Assembly (NCBI RefSeq): GCF_000473085.1
Contig: NZ_AXBA01000005.1
Span: 99,262-163,261 of the forward strand
Length of the DNA stretch: 64,000 bases
DNA from: Azorhizobium doebereinerae UFLA1-100
GTDB taxonomy: Bacteria; Pseudomonadota; Alphaproteobacteria; Rhizobiales; Xanthobacteraceae
Reading direction: 5' to 3'
A program made the position numbers and the translations under genes. Positions 46,659 to 54,212 of the stretch are shown piece after piece. Position 1 is the stretch's first letter. Each line of letters opens with the position of its first letter. Under the pieces are notes generated by a model. That model searched no databases. It was not told the DNA's origin and saw only the letters and a program-made list of their open reading frames with translations.

Positions 46659-46904
46659 GCCGGCGCGCCCGGCCATCGGCGATCTCCCGTGCGCATGAGT
46701 ATAGCCAGCTATATTGCGCTTACAACACTACCGCCAAAGAGTCTTCGCCCTGCGCACATCTTCAGGAGAACACTCGACTTTTTCTCATACTGCTACGTCA
46801 CCCCGGAGCATCGACGCCACTCGTCTCCTGCCTGTGCCACCTCTATTGAAGAGAGCCTGCAACCAATGGTATTGGTTAAGCAGGACTTAAGGTGGGGGCG
46901 GGTT
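46659..46904. other. 246-bp AT-richer leader of the EACC1-like/caspase unit
   Basis: Base composition here is clearly less GC-rich than in the flanking genes. It holds the perfect inverted repeat at 46861-46877 and probably the promoter of the following two genes. A reading frame continuous with the next gene extends up to 46689, but its residues do not look like a folded domain. Confidence 0.45.
46861..46877. promoter_or_regulatory. Perfect inverted repeat AACCAAT-GGT-ATTGGTT
   Basis: Seven-bp arms (46861-46867 and 46871-46877) with a 3-nt centre, 28 nt upstream of the EACC1-like start. A likely operator for the two-gene unit. No regulator is encoded next to it except the ArsR protein, whose own sites differ. 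Confidence 0.5.
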
Positions 46905-47261
46905 ATGGAAATCTCCTTTGATGGAGTCTCGGCCGCCGAGGCCGGACTGCTGGCGCGTGAACTGAGCATTGAGCTGAAGACTCTCGGGGCGCCGTCGAAA
47001 AGCCTTCAGATCAAGCGCTCATCCGAAGAGAATATGGATCTCGGCACGCTGCTGGGCGTCGACCTCAGCATGATGACTGAATTGCTGACCGCCGCCGGCG
47101 GCGTCACCGCATTCGCCCAGAGCATCTACAATCTCGTGCGCAAGAATTCCGTGACGGTGCACATCCACGGGCTGGAAAATTCCACCGTCATCCCGCCGAA
47201 GACCGCCTCGCTGGAGCAGATCGAGGAGATTCTGCGCCGCCTGAACAAGACGGACAATTGA
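46905..47261 (+). CDS. Small EACC1-like protein, caspase partner
   Basis: The start at 46905 follows a G-rich ribosome site and gives 118 residues; an ATG at 46866 would add 13. Apparent layout is a strand (MEISFDGV), a helix (AEAGLLARELSIELKTL), a strand (KSLQIKR), a hydrophobic helix (LLTAAGGVTAFAQSIYNLVR), strands (VTVHIHGLENSTVI) and a final helix (LEQIEEILRRL). This matches the effector-associated constant component (EACC1) type described next to caspase and trypsin effectors in conflict systems. The call rests on layout and neighbour, not on residue identity. The stop is 1 bp from the caspase ATG. Confidence 0.55.
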   Translation: MEISFDGVSAAEAGLLARELSIELKTLGAPSKSLQIKRSSEENMDLGTLLGVDLSMMTELLTAAGGVTAFAQSIYNLVRKNSVTVHIHGLENSTVIPPKTASLEQIEEILRRLNKTDN

Positions 47262-47262
47262 G

Positions 47263-49269
47263 ATGCGCCAGCTCGGCGTCATCATCCTCGGGGCCAGCAC
47301 CTATGATTACTGGCAGAGCCTGAGCGATCCGCGTTTCGCGGCCTCGGCCAAGGCATTCCGCCGGCTGTTCGCCCATGGCGGGGCGCTGGGCGAGGCGGGC
47401 GCCGCCGCGCAGGTGCTCGATCTCTACGATTCCCCGGCCTCGGCCGACGACATCACCAGCCAGATCGTCGAATTCGTCGCCGAGTCCGAATTCGACGACG
47501 TCATCCTCTATTATTGCGGCCACGGCTTCATCTCCGCCGACCGCAAGGGCTATTGCGTCACCCTGCGCCGCACCAAGGAGCTGACCAAGACGTCAAGCAG
47601 CCTGCTGGTGCGCAACCTCGCCCATGACCTCAGCGAGCACCTCATCGGCAAGCGCACCTTCATCGTCTTCGATTCCTGCTTCTCGGGCGATGCGGTGAAG
47701 GAGTTCATGGCGCCGGGCTTCCTCGACAATTTCGTGGAAGACTATTTCATGGAGAGCTTCCCCCGCAGCGGCACGGCGGTGATCTACGCCACGTCCGGCG
47801 GGGACGTGGCCCTGTCCAAGCAGCAGGACACCATGACGCTGTTCACCGGCACGCTGGTCTCGGTGCTGAGTAGCGGCCTGGAGGCGAAGAAGGACGCCGC
47901 GCTCATCTCCTGGCGCGATGCCGTCGAGCAGGTGCGCAAGCTGACCAAGGAGCGCCTCGGCGTCGCCGCCCCGCGCCCCAGCATCACCGCCGTCAAGAGC
48001 GACGACGGCGACATCACCACCATGCCGTTCTTCGTCAACAGCGCCCATGCCGTGACGCCGCCGGCGGCACCGGCCCCCGTCCCCGCCGCGCCGCAGCCGG
48101 CTCCCCTGTCCGCCGCCGCGCCGGCGCAGGCGCTGGTCGTCGTGCCGCCGGAACGCCGCGCCGGCCCGCGCCGCGTCATGCTGGCGGCCGGGATCGCGGC
48201 GGGGCTGCTCGCCCTCGGCTCGGTCTTCTACGTGCTCGACGAACGCCAGACGCAGCGCATGTCCGAACTGCGCCAGGACATCGGCGGCAAGGCCGCCCCG
48301 GGCAGCGAGAGCGCGGCGGTCACGCAGGCCGCGAAGGATGCCGCCGCGGCCGCCGCCGAGGCTACGCGCCAGCGCACGGCCGAGCAGGAGGCCCAGCGGC
48401 AGGCGGCCGAGCGCCAGCAGGCGGAGCAGCTTGCCGCGCTGCGCCAGCAGCAGGCGGACGCCGAGGCAGCCCGGCTGCGGGCCGAGGAGGCGGACGCCGC
48501 CCGCCGCAAGGCCGTCGCCGATGCCGAGCGGGCCCGTGCCGAGCGGATTGCCCAGGCCGATCTCTGCGATCAGCTCGCCGCCAGCCCCTATGACCGCAGC
48601 AAGGCCGAGACCGCCATGGGCGTGAGCTTCCAGACGCTGAAGCTTCAGGCCAGCGACGCCATCGCCGCCTGCGCCGGCGCGGTGAATGCCTTCCCCGCCG
48701 AACTGCGCTTCAAATATCAGCTCGCCCGCGCCACCCAGGCCACCGACCCGCGCCAGGCCCTGGCGCTGGAGACCGAGCTGACCCGGGCGAACTATCCGGC
48801 GGCGTTCGATAATTTCGGCTGGCTGACGATCCAGCAGCAGAAGGACTACCCGGCCGCCGTCGCCGCCTTCCGGCGCGGCGCCCAGCTCGGCGACCCCGCC
48901 GCCATGGTCAGCCTCGCGCAGATGATCGAGGAGAAGCGCTTCACGCCGCAGACGCCGCAGGAGAGCAAGGTCGAGCTCTACCGGCGTGCCGCGGCCATCG
49001 GCCACCAGGGCGCGGCGACCGCCTATCTCGCCGCGCTCCAGGAGGAGCAGGACAAGGCGGCGGCGGCAGCCGCCAAGGCCCAGCAGCGGGCGGCTGCCCA
49101 GCAGCAGCAGCAGCAGCAGCGCGCCGCCGCCCAGCAGCCCAAACCTGCCGCGCAGCAGCCGCCGGCGCCCTCGGCCCAGGAGCAGGCCGCCGCGGCGGCG
49201 GCCAATGCCGCCGCCATGGGAACGATGATCAACGTCATCGGCGGCATCGCCAGCAGCGTGCGGCGGTGA
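47263..49269 (+). CDS. Membrane-anchored caspase-family protease with coiled coil and Sel1/TPR-like C-terminus
   Basis: The 668-residue protein begins with a peptidase C14 (caspase-like) domain (about 1-260). The catalytic dyad is visible as His87 (LYYCGHGF) and Cys139 (FDSCFSGD). A Pro/Ala linker follows, then one membrane helix (about 304-324, VMLAAGIAAGLLALGSVFYVL), an Ala/Gln/Glu-rich coiled coil (about 335-445) and a helical-repeat region of Sel1/TPR type (about 500-600, AVAAFRRGAQLGDPAAMVSLA and ELYRRAAAIGHQGAATAYLA). The end is a Gln/Ala-rich tail with a seven-Gln run. The protease probably faces the cytoplasm, since no signal peptide precedes it. Function in stress, defence or regulated death is inferred from the family. 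Confidence 0.85.
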   Translation: MRQLGVIILGASTYDYWQSLSDPRFAASAKAFRRLFAHGGALGEAGAAAQVLDLYDSPASADDITSQIVEFVAESEFDDVILYYCGHGFISADRKGYCVTLRRTKELTKTSSSLLVRNLAHDLSEHLIGKRTFIVFDSCFSGDAVKEFMAPGFLDNFVEDYFMESFPRSGTAVIYATSGGDVALSKQQDTMTLFTGTLVSVLSSGLEAKKDAALISWRDAVEQVRKLTKERLGVAAPRPSITAVKSDDGDITTMPFFVNSAHAVTPPAAPAPVPAAPQPAPLSAAAPAQALVVVPPERRAGPRRVMLAAGIAAGLLALGSVFYVLDERQTQRMSELRQDIGGKAAPGSESAAVTQAAKDAAAAAAEATRQRTAEQEAQRQAAERQQAEQLAALRQQQADAEAARLRAEEADAARRKAVADAERARAERIAQADLCDQLAASPYDRSKAETAMGVSFQTLKLQASDAIAACAGAVNAFPAELRFKYQLARATQATDPRQALALETELTRANYPAAFDNFGWLTIQQQKDYPAAVAAFRRGAQLGDPAAMVSLAQMIEEKRFTPQTPQESKVELYRRAAAIGHQGAATAYLAALQEEQDKAAAAAAKAQQRAAAQQQQQQQRAAAQQPKPAAQQPPAPSAQEQAAAAAANAAAMGTMINVIGGIASSVRR

Positions 49270-49331
49270 GGCGGCGGCCGACGCACGGCCGCACCTGGCC
49301 CGGGACGTCGCGATAGCCAGGTCGACGCCGG

Positions 49332-49988
49332 TCAACCGCCGGCGAGGGCGTCCCACCCCTGCATTGCATGGCGGGCGACGGCTTCCAGTTCCGTCCGGCT
49401 CGCGCCGTCGCGGGCCTGGAGCGACATGCCGCCCTGCACCGCTAGCACGAAGCGGGCCAGGCCGGGGACGTCCGCGGCGGTGCTGATCTCTCCCGCCGCC
49501 ACCCCTTGCGCGAGCCGCTCCTCCAGAAGCCGGAGGCCGAGGGCACGGGCCGCGCGCACCTGTGCGCCCAGATCCTCCTGGCCTTCGCCGCCGACCGCGG
49601 ACAGTGTCACCATGCAACCGCGCGGATCCGCGCCCCCGCAGGCCCCGGTGAGCGCGGCGGCAGAATCCGTCAGATAGGCCGCCATCGCCGCGCGGGCGGT
49701 GGGAGCCGCCAGGAAATTGGCCCAGACGAGCGCCCCGTATTGCTGCTGGTAATGCTCCAACGCCTCCGCATAGAGCGCCTCCTTCGAGCCGAAGGCCGCA
49801 TAGAGGCTGGGCGAGCCGATGCCCATCGCCTCCGTCAAGTCGGCGATGGAGGTGGCCGCATAGCCCTTGCGCCAGAACAGCCGCGTGGCCTCGGCCAGCG
49901 CGGCCGCACGGTCGAACGCCCGGGGCCGGCCGCGCGACCGGGCCGGCGGCTCCGGCGAGGGGGCGGAAGTGGGGACCGATTTATGCAT
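49332..49988 (-). CDS. TetR-family transcriptional regulator
   Basis: The 218-residue regulator has an N-terminal HTH (about 20-70, AEATRLFWRKGYAATSIADL and MGIGSPSLYAAFGSKEALY) and a helical ligand domain of the TetR_C group found beside redox enzymes. It is divergent from an SDR gene (81-bp gap), which it most likely represses. The ligand is unknown. Confidence 0.9.
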   Translation of the reverse strand: MHKSVPTSAPSPEPPARSRGRPRAFDRAAALAEATRLFWRKGYAATSIADLTEAMGIGSPSLYAAFGSKEALYAEALEHYQQQYGALVWANFLAAPTARAAMAAYLTDSAAALTGACGGADPRGCMVTLSAVGGEGQEDLGAQVRAARALGLRLLEERLAQGVAAGEISTAADVPGLARFVLAVQGGMSLQARDGASRTELEAVARHAMQGWDALAGG

Positions 49989-50069
49989 CGGTCGTTATAT
50001 AAATCTCTTGACGCTTCACCGCAACGCATCTAGCCATTTCTGTATCAATCGACACATAAAGGTGTGCAG

Positions 50070-50810
50070 ATGACTGAACTGGCTGGAAAGCGCGCGCTCG
50101 TAACGGGTGCCTCGCGCGGCATCGGCGCTGCCATTGCGCTGGCGCTGGCGGAGAAGGGCGCCGACGTGGCGATCACCTACGAGCGTTCGGCGGACAAGGC
50201 CGCCGAGGTGGTGCGGGCCATCGAGGCCAAGGGCCGGCGGGGCATCGCCCTCCAGGCCGACAGCGCCGACCCGGCGGCGGTGAAACGCTCGGTGGACGCG
50301 GCGGCCGAACAACTCGGCGGCCTCGACATCCTAGTGAACAATGCCGGCATCGCCCGCCCCGGCGCGGTGGCCGACATGAGCCTTGCCGACATCGACGCCC
50401 TGCTCAGCGTCAACGTGCGCGCGGTGGTGCTCGCCTCCCAGGCGGCCCTGGCGCACCTGCCGCAGGGCGGGCGCATCATCTCCATCGGCTCGTGCCTCGC
50501 CGAGCGCGTGCCGTTTCCGGGGGTGACGGTCTATTCCATGTCGAAGTCGGCCTTGCTGGCCTTCACGCGGGGCCTCGCCCGCGAGCTCGGGCCGCGCGGC
50601 ATCACGGTGAACCTCGTGCATCCGGGCGCCACCGACACCGACATGAACCCGGCCGGCGGCGAACAGGCGGACGGCCTGCGCGCGCTGACGCCCCTCGGCC
50701 ATTTCGGGCGGCCCGAGGATGTGGCGGCGTCCGTCGCCTTCCTGGCGAGCCCCGCCGCCGGCCAGATCACCGGCACCGGCCTCGTGGTGGACGGCGGCTT
50801 CAACGCCTGA
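50070..50810 (+). CDS. Short-chain dehydrogenase/reductase (classical SDR)
   Basis: The 246-residue NAD(P)-dependent enzyme is started at the ATG at 50070 with AAAGG upstream. Visible are the Rossmann motif VTGASRGIGAA, NNAG, the catalytic Ser in SIGSCLA and YSMSK (YxxxK), with a final VVDGGFNA. The full catalytic set argues for an active oxidoreductase of a small alcohol or ketone. Divergent from the TetR gene. Confidence 0.93.
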   Translation: MTELAGKRALVTGASRGIGAAIALALAEKGADVAITYERSADKAAEVVRAIEAKGRRGIALQADSADPAAVKRSVDAAAEQLGGLDILVNNAGIARPGAVADMSLADIDALLSVNVRAVVLASQAALAHLPQGGRIISIGSCLAERVPFPGVTVYSMSKSALLAFTRGLARELGPRGITVNLVHPGATDTDMNPAGGEQADGLRALTPLGHFGRPEDVAASVAFLASPAAGQITGTGLVVDGGFNA

Positions 50811-50820
50811 GAGCGCGGGC

Positions 50821-50846
50821 GGCGGCGGCCATCCGGCACCGCCGCC
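50821..50846. terminator. Hairpin between convergent SDR genes
   Basis: GGCGGCGG (50821-50828) pairs with CCGCCGCC (50839-50846), 10-nt loop, in the 70-bp gap between two convergent genes. No T tract. Confidence 0.5.
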
Positions 50847-50880
50847 CCGCCATGATCGACGCCGAAGGACCGGCGCCGCC

Positions 50881-51597
50881 TCAGATCCCCCGCATCAGCC
50901 CGCCGTCCACCTTGATGTTCTGCCCGGTGATGTAGCCCGCCCCTTCCGAGGCGAGGAAGGCGATGGTGGCGGCGATCTCCTCAGACGTCCCATAGCGGCC
51001 GAGCGGCACGCCGGCGCGGCGTTCCTCGGTGGCAGTCAGGCTGTCGATCCAGCCGGGCAGCACGTTGTTCATGCGCACGTTGTCCGCCGCATACTGGTCC
51101 GCGAACAGCTTGGTGAAGGCGGCGAGCCCGGCGCGGAACACGGCGGAGGTGGGGAAGGTGGCGGCCGGCTCGAACGCCCAGGCAGTGGAGATGTTGATGA
51201 TCGCCCCGCCCTTCTGCGCCGCCATGATCGGCGCCACCAGCCGCGTCGGGCGGATGACGTTCATCAGGTAGACGTCCATGCCGGTGTGCCATTGCGCATC
51301 GGTGATCGCCAGGATCGGCGCGCGCGGACCGTGGCCGGCGCTGTTCACCAGCACGTCGATGCGCCCATGGCGGGCCATGGTCTCGGCTACCAGCCGCTGC
51401 AGGTCGTCCACGCTCTGGTTGGAGCCGGTGACGCCGAAGCCGCCCAGTTCCCGCGCCAGCGCCTCGCCCTTGCCGGAGGAAGACAGGATAGCGACGGTGT
51501 AGCCGTCCGCCGCGAGGCGCCGCGCCGCCGCAGCCCCCATGCCGCTGCCGCCCGCCGTCACGATCGCCACCTTGCCCGCACTCGCCGCCGCGCTCAT
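50881..51597 (-). CDS. SDR-family protein with altered catalytic motif
   Basis: The 238-residue Rossmann-fold protein has IVTAGGSGMGAA for cofactor binding, NSAG, and the final KVDGGLMRGI. Where YxxxK is expected the sequence reads TSAVFRAGLAAFTK, so the catalytic Tyr appears to be Ser and the Lys to be Arg. It may bind NAD(P) without usual SDR chemistry. It is convergent with the active-looking SDR. Confidence 0.85.
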   Translation of the reverse strand: MSAAASAGKVAIVTAGGSGMGAAAARRLAADGYTVAILSSSGKGEALARELGGFGVTGSNQSVDDLQRLVAETMARHGRIDVLVNSAGHGPRAPILAITDAQWHTGMDVYLMNVIRPTRLVAPIMAAQKGGAIINISTAWAFEPAATFPTSAVFRAGLAAFTKLFADQYAADNVRMNNVLPGWIDSLTATEERRAGVPLGRYGTSEEIAATIAFLASEGAGYITGQNIKVDGGLMRGI

Positions 51598-51746
51598 CTT
51601 CGCCGTCCTCGCCTCGCGCGGCGGAGCCGCTGCGGAAATGGGGAATCACCCCCGGTGCCGCCGAGACTGCCGGAACGCCCGCGCCCGCGCCAGCCGCTCC
51701 CGGCAAGGCGGGCGGCATTCCCCGGCACCGGCCGGCGGGCGTGCTG

Positions 51747-52169
51747 TCAGTCCACGTCCGGCTTGCCTTGCCGCAGGCTCTTCACGCTGCCGCGCCGCTC
51801 CTTGGCGGCGAGCCGGCGCTCCTTGGAGCCCAGCGTCGGCCGGGTGGGGCGGCGCTTGGGAACCACCACGGCGGCGGCGCGCAGCAGCTCCACCAGCCGC
51901 TCGATGGCGTCTTCCCGGTTGCGCTCCTGGGTGCGGAAGCGCTGGGCCTGGAGCACCAGCACGCCGTCCTTGGTCAGGCGGCTGCCGGCCAGAGTGGCGG
52001 CGCGCATCTTCACCCCCTCGGGCAAGGAGGGGGAGCCCATGAGGTCGAAGCGCAGCTGCACGGCGCTCGACACCTTGTTCACATTCTGCCCGCCGGGGCC
52101 GGAGGCGCGCACGAAGGAGAGGCTGATCTCCTCCTCGGCGATGCGGATGCGGGGCGTGATCTCGATCAT
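51747..52169 (-). CDS. arfB: Alternative ribosome-rescue factor ArfB (YaeJ-type peptidyl-tRNA hydrolase)
   Basis: The start at 52169 gives 140 residues. The catalytic GGQ loop (ASGPGGQNVNKVSSAVQLRF, GGQ at 26-28) hydrolyses peptidyl-tRNA on stalled ribosomes. The basic C-terminal tail (GSKERRLAAKERRGSVKSLR) enters the empty mRNA channel, which separates ArfB from codon-dependent release factors. Confidence 0.93.
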   Translation of the reverse strand: MIEITPRIRIAEEEISLSFVRASGPGGQNVNKVSSAVQLRFDLMGSPSLPEGVKMRAATLAGSRLTKDGVLVLQAQRFRTQERNREDAIERLVELLRAAAVVVPKRRPTRPTLGSKERRLAAKERRGSVKSLRQGKPDVD

Positions 52170-52315
52170 GTCTGCGCCGGACGGGTGGGCGGGCCGCACC
52201 GGCCGGCGCCCCACCGGCGCGGCCGCTCGTCCCCTCCCCGCGTTTGAGCGCGTTTCGGGCGGCAGGTCAAAGCCGGGGCGAGGGAAGCAGCGTAGGAAAC
52301 GCCGCCGCCCGCCCC

Positions 52316-52657
52316 TCACCGGCCCTGGAAATGGCCGGGCTTGAAGGTCCAGATGGTCAGGCCGTGGATCTCCCAGGACGGGCCGATCCAGCGCGGATCG
52401 AGCGCCTCGGCCTCCGCGAGGCGGGTGGGTGAAGGTGTCTTGGTGGAGGCCGGGGCCTTCGGCGCGGGCGAAACCGTTGGTGCTGGCGGCAGGCTGGGCG
52501 CCGACTGAGGCGCCGGCGGCGGCCCGTCGGCGGGCTTGGCCGGCTCATCCGCCAGCGCGGGCGCGGCCAGAAGAAACGCGGCAAGGAGGAACGCGGCAAG
52601 CAGGGCCACGGCCAGAACCGGCGCGGCGGCGAAACGGCACAGGCTCCGATGGCTCAT
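52316..52657 (-). CDS. Small secreted proline-rich protein of unknown function
   Basis: A 113-residue protein with a signal peptide containing a repeated AAFLL segment and ending near APALADE. A Pro/Ala/Lys-rich low-complexity region follows (about 38-80). The C-terminus is a short ordered part (LDPRWIGPSWEIHGLTIWTF) that looks conserved-like. I do not recognise a family. It is 55 bp downstream of the MFS gene on the same strand. Confidence 0.55.
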   Translation of the reverse strand: MSHRSLCRFAAAPVLAVALLAAFLLAAFLLAAPALADEPAKPADGPPPAPQSAPSLPPAPTVSPAPKAPASTKTPSPTRLAEAEALDPRWIGPSWEIHGLTIWTFKPGHFQGR

Positions 52658-52712
52658 CGCGGCGCCTCCCCGAAAGGGTGAAAATCAAGGATAACGCCGA
52701 TCGGCCCGGGCC

Positions 52713-54098
52713 TCAACGGGCCGGTTCGCGCACCCCGGCCAGCAGCAGCCCGCCCAGGAGGAAGAAGCCGAGCAGCACCGCGACGCCGGCCCGCTGGCTG
52801 GCGGCAAGGCCGGTGACGATGGCCACCAGCGTCGGTGCCGCGAACGAGGTGAGCCGGCCGGACAGCGCGAACAGGCCGAAAAACTCCCCCAGATGCTCCG
52901 GCGGCGCGAGGCGGGCCAATACCGTGCGCGAAGCGGCCTGGAGCGGCCCCGCCACCAAGCCGATGAGCAGGCCGAGGCCGAGGTAGAACTTCTCCGGCAG
53001 CGTGCCGAACAGCCCGGTGCCCGGCGCGGTGGGGATGAGGCCGAACAGCAGGCTGTCGCGGGCGAGGCTGAGGACGCCCAGCGCCGCCACGAACAGGCAG
53101 GCGAGCGCGATCAGCACCACCCGCCGGCCGCCGATGCGATCGTCCAGCCAGCCGCCGATCAAGGCACCGGCGATGCCGGCGATCAGGATGAGGATGCCGA
53201 AGATGCCGATCTGCACCGAGCCCCAGCCGAGCGTGCCCGCCGCATAGATCCCGCCCAGCGAGAACAGGCCCACCAGCCCGTCGGTATAGATCATGTTGGC
53301 GATCAGGAAGCGGGCGAGGTTCGGCTGCCCCTTCAGGCGGCGCAGCAAGGCAGCCACGTCGCGTAGCCCGCCGCGGATCGCCACGTCGAGCGGCAGGCCG
53401 CGCGGCCGGTCGGGCGTGAACAGGAACATGGGCGTCACCAGCACCAGGAACCATACGGCGCACAAGGGCCCGGAGATGCGGTCGCCCTCCCGCAGCGCCG
53501 CGCTGAGCCCGAAGGCGGGCGGCTGGCCCAGCAGCGTCAGCCCGGTCCTGGCGTCGGTGGCGAAGAAGGCGAGCACGAGGGCGAGCGCGACGAGCCCGCC
53601 CACATAGCCCGCCGCCCAGCCGATGCCGGACAGCCGGCCGAGTCGTTCGGGGGGCACGAGGCCGGGCATCATGGCGTTGTTGAAGGTGATGGCGCATTCC
53701 GCGCCGATGGTGGCGAGCGCGAAGGCGGCGAGGATCAGCGGCACCCGGCTCTCCTCCCCCGGCAGCGCGAACCACAAGGTGGCGCTGCCCAGCACCAGGG
53801 CCGCGCCGCAGGCCGCGATCCACGGCTTGCGCCGGCCCGCCGCGTCGGCCACCGCGCCGAGGATGGGCGAGGCCAGCGCGATCATCAGCCCCGCCATGCC
53901 GGTGGCGAAGCCCCACAATTCCTGTCCCCGCGCCGGATCGCTGACCACGGCGGAGGCGAAATAGGGAGCGAAGATGAAGGTGGTGACGAGGCTGAAGAAG
54001 GGCTGGCAGGCCGGATCGAACAGCACCCAGCCCACCACCGCCGCGCGCGAGGCGGGCCGGGCGGACGAAACGGCGGAAGCGGAGGGCATCGCGGTCAT
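52713..54098 (-). CDS. MFS transporter of the UMF1/Atg22-like group
   Basis: The start at 54098 gives 461 residues with about 12 membrane segments. Openings such as VVGWVLFDPACQPFFSLVTT and TIGAECAITFNNAMMPGL, with LGRLSGIGWAAGYVGGLVAL, are typical of the UMF1/Atg22-type major facilitators. The substrate is unknown. Monocistronic or co-transcribed with the small secreted protein downstream. Confidence 0.85.
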   Translation of the reverse strand: MTAMPSASAVSSARPASRAAVVGWVLFDPACQPFFSLVTTFIFAPYFASAVVSDPARGQELWGFATGMAGLMIALASPILGAVADAAGRRKPWIAACGAALVLGSATLWFALPGEESRVPLILAAFALATIGAECAITFNNAMMPGLVPPERLGRLSGIGWAAGYVGGLVALALVLAFFATDARTGLTLLGQPPAFGLSAALREGDRISGPLCAVWFLVLVTPMFLFTPDRPRGLPLDVAIRGGLRDVAALLRRLKGQPNLARFLIANMIYTDGLVGLFSLGGIYAAGTLGWGSVQIGIFGILILIAGIAGALIGGWLDDRIGGRRVVLIALACLFVAALGVLSLARDSLLFGLIPTAPGTGLFGTLPEKFYLGLGLLIGLVAGPLQAASRTVLARLAPPEHLGEFFGLFALSGRLTSFAAPTLVAIVTGLAASQRAGVAVLLGFFLLGGLLLAGVREPAR

Positions 54099-54212
54099 GC
54101 GCCGGACAGTGGCACCATGGCCCGCGCGGCGGAAGCCGTCCCGCCGCCAGGCGGGACCGATCCCCAAGTATCGCGCAAGACCGGCCCGGCCCTGTCCCTC
54201 CCCCGCAACCCC

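Noticed and set aside
46689..46904. Upstream extension of the EACC1-like gene to 190 residues
   Set aside because: The extra residues come from AT-richer leader DNA, include the perfect inverted repeat, show no domain pattern and have no good ribosome site. The start at 46905 is preferred.
49096..49125. CAG-type trinucleotide run in the caspase gene as an expandable repeat
   Set aside because: Only seven consecutive Gln codons within a generally Gln/Ala-rich tail; noted in the gene entry but not enough for phase-variation claims.
50041..50056. TGTATC-N4-GACACA dyad near the TetR/SDR divergent genes as a TetR operator
   Set aside because: Only 6-bp arms with one mismatch; too weak to assign without a second copy.
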